DNA of 5,001 bases. Origin: Ilumatobacteraceae bacterium. GTDB taxonomy: Bacteria; Actinomycetota; Acidimicrobiia; Acidimicrobiales; Ilumatobacteraceae. The stretch covers positions 1-5,001 of the forward strand of contig JAHRVJ010000205.1 of the NCBI GenBank assembly GCA_019090765.1, written 5' to 3'. Shown here one piece after another: positions 1 to 5,001 of the stretch (position 1 is its first letter; each line of letters begins with the position of its first letter). The position numbers were made by a program, and so were the translations under genes. Below the pieces are notes generated by a model. The model worked only from the letters and a program-made list of their open reading frames with translations. It ran no database searches and was not told where the DNA came from.

Positions 1-2
1 CC

Positions 3-9
3 TACAACT
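3..9 (+). promoter_or_regulatory. Possible -10 element of the riboswitch-gcvP promoter
   Basis: TACAACT lies about 14 bases before the first paired base of the glycine riboswitch. It resembles an actinobacterial -10 box (TANNNT-like, imperfect). A transcript starting a few bases downstream would carry the whole riboswitch. The -35 region would fall outside the window, so it cannot be checked here. This is inference from position and a weak match only. Confidence 0.25.
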
Positions 10-22
10 GAATCGCCGTTCA

Positions 23-255
23 ACTCGGGCGGGAGAGCCATCGATACTGTGAGCTAACCCTCATAGGCAGCGATGGCGCCGAAGGAGCAACCTCCCCGGA
101 ATCTCTCAGGCCACCGGACCGTTCGAGTAAGGCACGCTGGAAAGTGACCCGTGAGGCAACTCAGCCCATCTGCTGAGCATCTCGGGTCCGCCGACGGGGA
201 AAGCCTGTGCCGTTGGGGCGCCGGTCAAACTCTCAGGCCCCGTGACAGCTGGGGA
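23..255 (+). promoter_or_regulatory. Tandem (two-aptamer) glycine riboswitch
   Basis: Two glycine aptamers lie in series directly before gcvP. Aptamer I (about 23-128) has P1 ACTCG (23-27) paired with CGAGT (124-128), a P3 stem GCCATCG (37-43) with CGATGGC (71-77), and inner pairs CTG/CAG and TGAG/CTCA. It also has the conserved family blocks GCGCCGAAGGAGCAA (76-90) and ATCTCTCAGG (91-100 area). Aptamer II (about 136-255) has P1 GCTG (136-139) with CAGC (246-249) and P3 GACCCG (146-151) with CGGGTC (183-188). It is capped by a CTCAGC (160-165)/GCTGAG (172-177) hairpin and followed by CCGACGGGGAAAGCC and AACTCTCAGGCCCC. The linker is only about 7 bases, as is usual for the tandem form. In this family glycine binding normally turns expression on, and the regulated gene here is a glycine-degrading enzyme, which fits. 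Stems were paired by eye; no covariance model was run. Confidence 0.93.
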
Positions 256-279
256 AGCACGATCGCCATCGGAGGCTTC
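254..279 (+). promoter_or_regulatory. Candidate expression platform: hairpin that masks the gcvP ribosome binding site
   Basis: After aptamer II, GAAGC (254-258) can pair with GCTTC (275-279). Between them CGAT (260-263) pairs with ATCG (268-271) around a CGCC loop. The Shine-Dalgarno GGAGG (271-275) is thus partly paired and partly left in a 3-base bulge (GAG, 272-274). No T-rich terminator is seen between the aptamers and the start codon, so control of translation start is more likely than attenuation. The link between glycine binding and this hairpin is inferred: it begins about 5 bases after the closing strand of aptamer II P1. Confidence 0.4.
271..275 (+). promoter_or_regulatory. Ribosome binding site of gcvP
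   Basis: GGAGG sits 7 bases before the ATG at 283. This fixes the gcvP start. The reading frame is open upstream to a GTG at 151, but that region is riboswitch aptamer II, and its translation shows no GcvP similarity. Confidence 0.8.
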
Positions 280-282
280 TTC

Positions 283-3156
283 ATGTCCACACCTGAACCT
301 GCTCGCATCGACGATCTCTTCGAGCGCGACGAATTCACGAGACGACATATCGGACCCTCCCCGACCGATATCGAAGCAATGCTGACGACGCTGAACGCGC
401 CATCGGCCGAATCCGTGATTGACGAGACGATGCCCGCTGCGATTCGGATGTCGACCGATCTCGATCTGCCAGGCGGTGTGCCCGAAGCTGAGGCGCTCGC
501 GCGGCTGCGGAAGATGGCGTCGAAGAACTCGCTCGTTACGAGCCTGATTGGGATGGGGTATGTCGGAACTACCACTCCCCCAGTTCTGGTCCGCAACGTG
601 CTCGAGAACCCAGCCTGGTACACCGCGTACACGCCCTATCAACCCGAGATCAGCCAAGGACGCCTAGAGGCGCTGCTCAATTTTCAGACGCTGGTGACCG
701 AACTGACCGGGCTCGAAGTTGCCAACGCCTCCCTTCTGGATGAACCGACAGCGGCCGCCGAGGCAATGGCGATGGCTCGTCGCCTGTCAAAGTCTAAATC
801 GAATCGTTTCCTCGCCCATCGTGATACGCATCCCCAGACGCTGGCCGTCCTAAAAACGCGTGCCGCACCGATTGGTATCGACCTGGTGATCGGAGACGTT
901 GACGACATTGATACCCCCGACGGCGACGGGCTCTTTGGAGCCTTGTTCAGCCTTCCAACTTCCTCCGGCGCGATTGTCGATTGGTCTGGGGTAATCAGTC
1001 GAATCCACGATTTGGGCGGGATCGTGGCGGTTGCTACCGACCCGCTGGCGTGTGTGTTGGCTACTCCCCCAGGCCAAATGGGTGCCGACATCGCGATTGG
1101 GTCGGCGCAGCGATTCGGTGTCCCCATGGGCTATGGCGGACCACACGCGGCGTTCATCGCTGCCCATGAACGTGCTGCGCGAGCTCTGCCAGGACGGCTC
1201 GTTGGGGTAAGCACCGACACCGAGGGCCGACCGGCCCTAAGGCTGGCGCTGCAGACCCGCGAACAGCACATCCGACGTGAGAAGGCGACCTCGAATATTT
1301 GCACATCGCAAGTGTTGCTGGCGAACATCGCTGGCCTGTACGCCGCGTGGCACGGCCGCGAAGGGCTCACCAGAATCGCTGAGCGTGTGCAGCGACTCAC
1401 GTCAATCGCGGCCAACGGGCTGCTCGCCAGAGGCATGGAGGTGCGGCATCGGACGTGGTTCGACACCTTGACGATTGCGGTCGACTCGGCTGACGAGTCA
1501 GTGGCAGCCGCGCTCGCCGCGGGATTCAACATCAGACGTGCCGCAGACAATGCAGTGGCGATCACCTTTGACGAGACGACGACCCTCGAGACGGTCGACG
1601 CGATAGTCACCGTGCTCGGCGGCCACCCGTCATCGGAAGCGGAACGCGATCTGGCTCCGGACGGGTTGAAGGCCGATGCGCGCCGAAGTGATGAGTTTCT
1701 CACCCAGTCGGTGTTTGGCAAATATCACAGCGAGCACGAGATGCTCCGCTACCTGCGCCGCCTGAGCGATCGCGACCTTGCGCTGGATCGGACGATGATC
1801 CCCCTCGGTTCCTGCACTATGAAGCTCAATGCGACCTCGGAGATGATTCCGATCACCTGGCCGGAGTTCGCCGATGTCCATCCCTTTGCGCCCGCTGACC
1901 AAGTTGCCGGATACACCGAGCTGATCGGCGATTTTGAACAGCGATTGGCAACGATCACTGGCTATGACGCGGTGAGCGTGCAGCCCAATGCTGGCAGCCA
2001 GGGCGAGTTCGCTGGGTTGCTGGCGATCCGCGAATACCACCGCTCGCGTGGTGACGACCAGCGCACGATCTGTCTGATTCCCTCCAGCGCTCACGGCACA
2101 AACGCCGCAAGCGCGGTGATGGCTGGGATGAAGGTGGTCATAGTGGCCTGCGACGATTCTGGCAACATCGATCTCAACGATGCTCGGGCAAAAATCGCCG
2201 AGATTGCCAACAACCTGTCGGTAATCATGGTTACCTACCCCTCCACTCACGGCGTCTTCGAGGCCGAGATTCGAGACCTTTGCAAGTTGGTCCACGACGC
2301 TGGCGGCCAGGTCTACATCGATGGGGCGAATCTGAATGCGCTTGTTGGCTACGCCCGCCCTGGCGAATTTGGTGCCGACGTCAGTCACCTCAACCTCCAC
2401 AAGACGTTCTGTATCCCTCATGGCGGCGGCGGCCCAGGGGTTGGGCCCATTGGGGTTCGCAGCCACCTGGCACCATTCCTCCCCGGACACCCCCTCGATG
2501 ACGACGCGACGGTTGGCGCCGTCGCGGCGGCTCCATTCGGATCGGCGGGAATTCTTCCGATCTCCTGGATGTACTTGGAGATGATGGGCGGACCTGGGCT
2601 CACCAAGGCAACAGCAGTCGCAATTGTGGCGGCGAACTACCTAGCGGAACGGCTCGACCCATACTTCCCCGTGCTCTATCGGGGCAACGGCGGACGAGTC
2701 GCCCATGAGTGCATCGTTGACGTGCGTCCAATCACTAAGGACACCGGAGTGACCGTTGACGACATTGCGAAGCGGCTGATGGACTATGGGTTTCATGCGC
2801 CGACGATGAGTTTCCCGGTGCCTGGAACCCTGATGATCGAACCAACCGAGAGTGAGACTTTGCGCGAACTCGATCGGTTCTGCGATGCGATGATCGGGAT
2901 TCGTGGTGAGGTTGATCGGGTCGCTGCGGGTGACTGGCCGCTTGAGCAGAGTCCGTTGCGCCATGCGCCCCATACTTCCGAGGATCTGGTCGGCGAATGG
3001 GACCGCCCGTATCCCCGCGAGCTTGGTGCCTTTCCCATCGACACGCTGCGCGGATCCAAGTATTTTCCGCCGGTCTCACGTATCGACGGCGCTTATGGAG
3101 ACCGCAACCTCGTCTGTTCCTGCGAGCCACTGGAGGCCTACGCAGAGAGCCGCTAG
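283..3156 (+). CDS. gcvP: Glycine dehydrogenase (aminomethyl-transferring), P protein of the glycine cleavage system
   Basis: This cytosolic PLP enzyme decarboxylates glycine and passes the aminomethyl group to the lipoyl arm of GcvH; with GcvT and Lpd it yields CO2, NH3, NADH and methylene-tetrahydrofolate. At 957 residues it is full length for the fused (PA+PB) single-chain form, the same length as the E. coli protein. The N-terminal half shows RRHIGP (20-25), YTPYQPEISQGRLE (116-129), LLDEPTAAAEAM (151-162) and REKATSNICTSQ (332-343). The C-terminal catalytic half shows PLGSCTMKLN (507-516), QPNAGSQGE (567-575), HGTNAASA (604-611) and YIDGANLNA (678-686). In NLHKTFCIPHGGGGPG, Lys707 is the expected PLP Schiff-base lysine. 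No frameshift or missing key residue is seen. It is preceded by a tandem glycine riboswitch and appears monocistronic; gcvT and gcvH are not in the window. A broken Ig-like gene begins within 3 bases of its stop, and no strong terminator lies directly behind it. Confidence 0.98.
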   Translation: MSTPEPARIDDLFERDEFTRRHIGPSPTDIEAMLTTLNAPSAESVIDETMPAAIRMSTDLDLPGGVPEAEALARLRKMASKNSLVTSLIGMGYVGTTTPPVLVRNVLENPAWYTAYTPYQPEISQGRLEALLNFQTLVTELTGLEVANASLLDEPTAAAEAMAMARRLSKSKSNRFLAHRDTHPQTLAVLKTRAAPIGIDLVIGDVDDIDTPDGDGLFGALFSLPTSSGAIVDWSGVISRIHDLGGIVAVATDPLACVLATPPGQMGADIAIGSAQRFGVPMGYGGPHAAFIAAHERAARALPGRLVGVSTDTEGRPALRLALQTREQHIRREKATSNICTSQVLLANIAGLYAAWHGREGLTRIAERVQRLTSIAANGLLARGMEVRHRTWFDTLTIAVDSADESVAAALAAGFNIRRAADNAVAITFDETTTLETVDAIVTVLGGHPSSEAERDLAPDGLKADARRSDEFLTQSVFGKYHSEHEMLRYLRRLSDRDLALDRTMIPLGSCTMKLNATSEMIPITWPEFADVHPFAPADQVAGYTELIGDFEQRLATITGYDAVSVQPNAGSQGEFAGLLAIREYHRSRGDDQRTICLIPSSAHGTNAASAVMAGMKVVIVACDDSGNIDLNDARAKIAEIANNLSVIMVTYPSTHGVFEAEIRDLCKLVHDAGGQVYIDGANLNALVGYARPGEFGADVSHLNLHKTFCIPHGGGGPGVGPIGVRSHLAPFLPGHPLDDDATVGAVAAAPFGSAGILPISWMYLEMMGGPGLTKATAVAIVAANYLAERLDPYFPVLYRGNGGRVAHECIVDVRPITKDTGVTVDDIAKRLMDYGFHAPTMSFPVPGTLMIEPTESETLRELDRFCDAMIGIRGEVDRVAAGDWPLEQSPLRHAPHTSEDLVGEWDRPYPRELGAFPIDTLRGSKYFPPVSRIDGAYGDRNLVCSCEPLEAYAESR

Positions 3157-3158
3157 GC

Positions 3159-3519
3159 CCTTCTCAAGGTCGTCTCGATCTGGGGTTCGGTCGCCACGAG
3201 GATCTCAAGGGCGAGGGGACGATCCTCACCGCGGCAGCTCGCAACGACAGCGAATCGACGATCCAGAATGTCACTTACTGGCCGCTGCAACGGTGGGTGG
3301 GAGACGAGTGGCAAACCATTGGATACATCACAGAGCGAACTGTGCGCCTCGCTCGACTCGTGTTTGGGGCTTCCAGTGCTCATCACCCTCGCTCCCGGGG
3401 ACGTAGAAGCTCGATCGGTGTCAACTGCGGAACCGCTGCCGGCCGGTACATATCGGATCGCGGGCGGTATCGGCAGTACGGTGTTGGTTGCCGGCGAGCA
3501 CTTCGAGCTCGCCGAGTAG
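3159..3519 (+). pseudogene. Remnant of an Ig-like domain protein, 5'-truncated and frameshifted
   Basis: Two overlapping frames each carry half of what looks like one beta-sandwich domain. From 3159 one frame reads DLKGEGTILTAAARNDSES (starting about 3201), then WPLQRWVGDEWQTIGYITER up to about 3345. From about 3370 the next frame (+1) reads VLITLAPGDVEARSV, then LPAGTYRIAGGIGSTVLVAG, ending EHFELAE and a TAG at 3517-3519. The order W-x-LQRW-x-G-x-x-W, then L-x-PG, then LPxGxYRI is what I know from small bacterial Ig-like domains of secreted proteins or lipoproteins. A one-base gain (or two-base loss) around 3340-3375 would split it. In its first frame there is no start codon between the gcvP stop and the conserved part, and no signal peptide, so the N-terminus is missing. 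Decay after rearrangement next to gcvP is the simplest reading; a sequencing error could explain the frameshift but not the missing start. The family assignment is tentative. Confidence 0.55.
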
Positions 3520-3541
3520 CGTTAGGGCGGGCGCTTCGTGT

Positions 3542-3561
3542 CGGCACGTCAGAACGTGCCG
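3542..3561. terminator. Perfect hairpin between convergent units, possible bidirectional terminator
   Basis: CGGCACGT (3542-3549) and ACGTGCCG (3554-3561) form a perfect 8-bp stem with a 4-base CAGA loop. It lies 22 bases after the stop of the Ig-like remnant on the + strand, and about 80 bases after the methyltransferase stop on the - strand. No T-run follows on either side, so it is not a canonical intrinsic terminator. In high-GC actinobacteria, hairpins without a U-tract are often proposed as terminators. A second small stem, GAACG/CGTTC (3570-3582), followed by TTATCC, is close by and might help on the + strand. Confidence 0.4.
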
Positions 3562-3639
3562 TCTAGCAGGAACGATGCGTTCTTATCCTCGGTTGCGGGC
3601 GGGTTGGCTTTCTCTGGTAACGGTCCCCTGGCGGGGTAT

Positions 3640-4443
3640 TTAGGCCTGCCCGACGACGTAGACGAACACGTTCGTATCGAACGCGATGCTGCCGTCCTCG
3701 GCGGTGAGTGGCTCGACGGCTTTGCGAGTGGCCTCCTCGACAGCGTCCAGTCCCGCAAAACCGATGGCCATCTGGGTAGGTCCCGCAGCCCGCGTGCCTG
3801 GCCAGAACTGGTCCCAGCTTTCGTACCCGAACGGGCAGTTCACTTCGCCGGTTCGTGACACCTTGATTCCAGCCGAAGTGAAGCTCTCTTCGAGCACCCC
3901 AGGAGCAGACAGTCGAAACGGACCGCCGGGCTTGCCACCAGGAGGTGGCTTCGGCATGAACTGACCCAGAGCGTCGAGAACGGGCTTGTATGAGACTGCT
4001 TCGGGCGGTCCGAAGAGACCGGCGACAATCGAGCCCCCGGGCTTGCACACCCTCCCGAGTTCCAGGAGTGCAGTACCCAAGTCCGCGGCGTATTGCACTG
4101 AGTTCGCCGCGAAGACCACGTCGAATTCGTCGTCTCCGAAGGCCAACTCTTCGATACCGCCGACCTGGAATTCGACACCGTTGAAGGTCGTGTTCGCGTA
4201 GTCGACCAGCCCCTGAGAGGCATCAACCCCGACGACTGTGGCGCCGGCCTGTTTGATCAGAGCACTCGAGTGTCCAGTACCGCAGCCGATGTCGAGGACA
4301 CTCTTGCCCGAGCCGATGTCGGTTGCCTCCATCATCGCTCGCCACAGGGGTGAATGATTCGACTCATGTGAAGCCCAACCTTCCGGCTCGACCCCCCAAA
4401 GCAGTCCTTGAGCTTCTTCTGATCCCACGCCTATGACTAGCAC
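3640..4443 (-). CDS. Class I SAM-dependent methyltransferase of unknown substrate
   Basis: A 267-residue protein with a Rossmann-type methyltransferase core. Motif I is VLDIGCGTGHSS (49-60), the glycine-rich SAM-binding loop. Asp74 in VVGVDASQG (70-78) is the acidic residue expected to bind the ribose hydroxyls. FGDDEFDVVFAANSVQYA (102-119) covers motif II, and LGRVCKPGGSIVAGLF (129-144) covers motif III, as in the Methyltransf_11/ubiE-like group. The N-terminal segment LLWGVEPEGWASHES (14-28) resembles the W-x-x-x-A-x-x-W lead-in of many actinobacterial small-molecule methyltransferases. A Pro/Gly-rich insert, MPKPPPGGKPGGP (about 165-177), lies where substrate-binding regions often vary. 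The start is taken as GTG at 4443; another GTG five codons in (4428) is possible, and neither has a clear Shine-Dalgarno. No in-frame start is seen just upstream. The protein is soluble, without signal peptide or membrane segment. It is convergent with gcvP and has no evident functional partner nearby, so the substrate cannot be named. Confidence 0.88.
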   Translation of the reverse strand: MLVIGVGSEEAQGLLWGVEPEGWASHESNHSPLWRAMMEATDIGSGKSVLDIGCGTGHSSALIKQAGATVVGVDASQGLVDYANTTFNGVEFQVGGIEELAFGDDEFDVVFAANSVQYAADLGTALLELGRVCKPGGSIVAGLFGPPEAVSYKPVLDALGQFMPKPPPGGKPGGPFRLSAPGVLEESFTSAGIKVSRTGEVNCPFGYESWDQFWPGTRAAGPTQMAIGFAGLDAVEEATRKAVEPLTAEDGSIAFDTNVFVYVVGQA

Positions 4444-4499
4444 ACTTCTTGAAGGGGGTGCGGTGGTTGCATAACCAGTTGGGGTGTGACGAGGATTCG

Positions 4500-4682
4500 T
4501 GCAAGATCCCGAACTCTCCGCCCAACGAGCAGGTGAGCACAGTTCGCAAGACGTTCTGCATCCCTCACGGCGGTGGAGGCCCCGGAGCCCATTGTTCTGC
4601 GTGGCTTGGCTGTTCCTCCGGCACCTCAGATAGTGCGCCGTGGCACGGTTCCGAGGTTCGTCGCCGCAGCTCGCTCATGTAG
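4500..4682 (+). pseudogene. Relic of a second gcvP: PLP-lysine motif plus decayed flanks
   Basis: Positions 4548-4586 encode KTFCIPHGGGGPG, identical over 13 residues to the active-site motif of the intact gcvP (2401-2439). The DNA differs at 6 of 39 bases, all at third codon positions. Flanks show weaker traces of the same gene. GTGAGCAC (about 4533) matches the VSH codons before the motif with a base lost. After the motif, a roughly 5-base gap leads to GCCCATTG (GPI in gcvP), then CGT, TTGGCT, TTCCTCC and GGCACC, which match R-LA-FLP-G(H) in order, with small deletions. GCGCCGT and ATGTAG near the end fit weakly as well. A frame open from TTG 4449 to TAG 4682 spans the relic but encodes nothing GcvP-like outside the motif. 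The synonymous-only differences show that it comes from a divergent gcvP that was once under protein-level selection, not from a recent copy of this gene. It lies on the + strand between two - strand genes. The core motif match is certain; the flank alignment is by eye. Confidence 0.6.
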
Positions 4683-4777
4683 ACACGACTGCGCACCGCA
4701 GAGCGAGTGGTAACGCCACGACGCCCCAGATAGAGGTCATGTCCGTCGTCGGATCAGGTTCCCGTGTCGGGGCCCTA

Positions 4778-5001
4778 TCAACCCGTGACTTGTGTCAATT
4801 CCTCGTCAGCTCTGGCCAATTCAATGCGCGCGCCGCGGATCACCTCGACGGCGGTGCGAAGGAAGAGCAACGCGATCGCGACGCCGACGATCACGTCGGG
4901 CCAGGCGCTGTCGAGTTGCCAGACCGCCGCAGCTGCTGCGAGCACCGCCGCATTGGCGATCAGATCGTTGCGCGAGCACAGCCATGTCGAGGTCATATTG
5001 A
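4778..5001 (-). CDS. Cation diffusion facilitator (CDF) family transporter, C-terminal part, cut by the window edge
   Basis: The last 73 or so residues of a membrane transporter that exports divalent metal ions by exchange with protons. The visible part reads NMTSTWLCSRNDLIAN, then two hydrophobic segments: LIANAAVLAAAAAVWQL, and WPDVIVGVAIALLFL running on to RTAVEVI. It ends in a charged tail (RGARIELARADEELTQ). These match TM5 and TM6 of CDF proteins, with the usual WPD-x-x-VG at the start of TM6. An ATG at 4996 is in frame, but the Asn codon before it and the family pattern (NMRS-x-WLC-x-RND) show that the gene continues beyond 5001, so this is not the true start. The TM5 metal-site motif, usually HxxxD, appears as CSRND (C-x-x-x-D). 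The protein stops soon after TM6, so the cytosolic dimerisation domain of larger CDF proteins is absent. Substrate metal unknown. Confidence 0.85.
   Translation of the reverse strand, partial: NMTSTWLCSRNDLIANAAVLAAAAAVWQLDSAWPDVIVGVAIALLFLRTAVEVIRGARIELARADEELTQVTG

Noticed and set aside
151..282. 44-residue N-terminal extension of gcvP from a GTG at 151
   Set aside because: The region is riboswitch aptamer II, has no GcvP similarity, and the ATG at 283 has a well-placed GGAGG and gives the family's usual length.
1630..2490. Long - strand open frame (286 residues) opposite gcvP
   Set aside because: Antisense shadow of a strongly conserved coding region in high-GC DNA; the translation has no recognisable domain.
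3549..3620. - strand reading ending in NASFLLDGTF just beyond the methyltransferase stop, which looks like a protein C-terminus
   Set aside because: It overlaps the methyltransferase in another frame, has no credible start of its own, and its stop falls in the loop of the 3542-3561 hairpin. It could be a tiny gene fragment, but nothing supports it beyond the look of the peptide.
3625..3636. CCCC-TGGC-GGGG mini-hairpin next to the methyltransferase stop
   Set aside because: Only 4 bp with no T-tract; too weak to call a terminator on its own.
4449..4682. Small + strand gene of 77 residues containing the GcvP lysine motif
   Set aside because: TTG start with no clear ribosome binding site, no GcvP-like sequence outside the motif, and block-wise deletions relative to gcvP. 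Treated as a relic rather than a working gene.
4761..4772. CCCG-TGT-CGGG mini-hairpin after the CDF transporter stop
   Set aside because: A 4-bp stem is common by chance at this GC content, and no T-run follows it on the - strand.
4792..5001. + strand Arg-rich open frame at the right edge
   Set aside because: Shadow of the CDF transporter on the - strand; the Arg/Ser-rich composition is typical of a wrong frame in high-GC DNA.

Overview
The window is high-GC DNA with actinobacterial-looking genes: a fused-type GcvP behind a tandem glycine riboswitch, GTG start use, and G/C-rich third codon positions. The lineage is inferred from gene style only; the Acidimicrobiia or a related actinobacterial group is a guess. 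No rRNA, tRNA, CRISPR array or insertion sequence is visible.

Layout. Positions 1-22 may hold the end of a promoter. Positions 23-255 form a two-aptamer glycine riboswitch on the + strand. A short stretch with the Shine-Dalgarno GGAGG leads into gcvP (283-3156, +), a complete 957-residue glycine dehydrogenase (decarboxylating). Riboswitch and enzyme form a glycine-sensing circuit: when glycine is abundant, the leader should raise synthesis of the P protein, which starts glycine breakdown to CO2, ammonia and methylene-tetrahydrofolate. The partner genes gcvT, gcvH and lpd are not in the window.

Downstream of gcvP the DNA looks decayed. Positions 3159-3519 (+) hold the C-terminal part of an Ig-like domain protein with no start codon and split across two frames. 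A perfect 8-bp hairpin (3542-3561) follows and may end transcription. A class I SAM-dependent methyltransferase lies on the - strand (3640-4443), convergent with gcvP.

Positions 4444-4777 contain no intact gene. They do hold the most unusual item in the window: a second, divergent copy of the GcvP PLP-lysine motif (4548-4586), identical in all 13 residues to the intact gcvP but different at 6 third codon positions, with indel-riddled traces of GcvP around it. This looks like the relic of another gcvP. The right edge carries the C-terminal end of a CDF-family cation transporter (4778-5001, -), cut by the window boundary.

I see no clear new defence, mobile or biosynthetic system. The points of interest are the gcvP relic, the riboswitch expression platform, and the broken Ig-domain gene.
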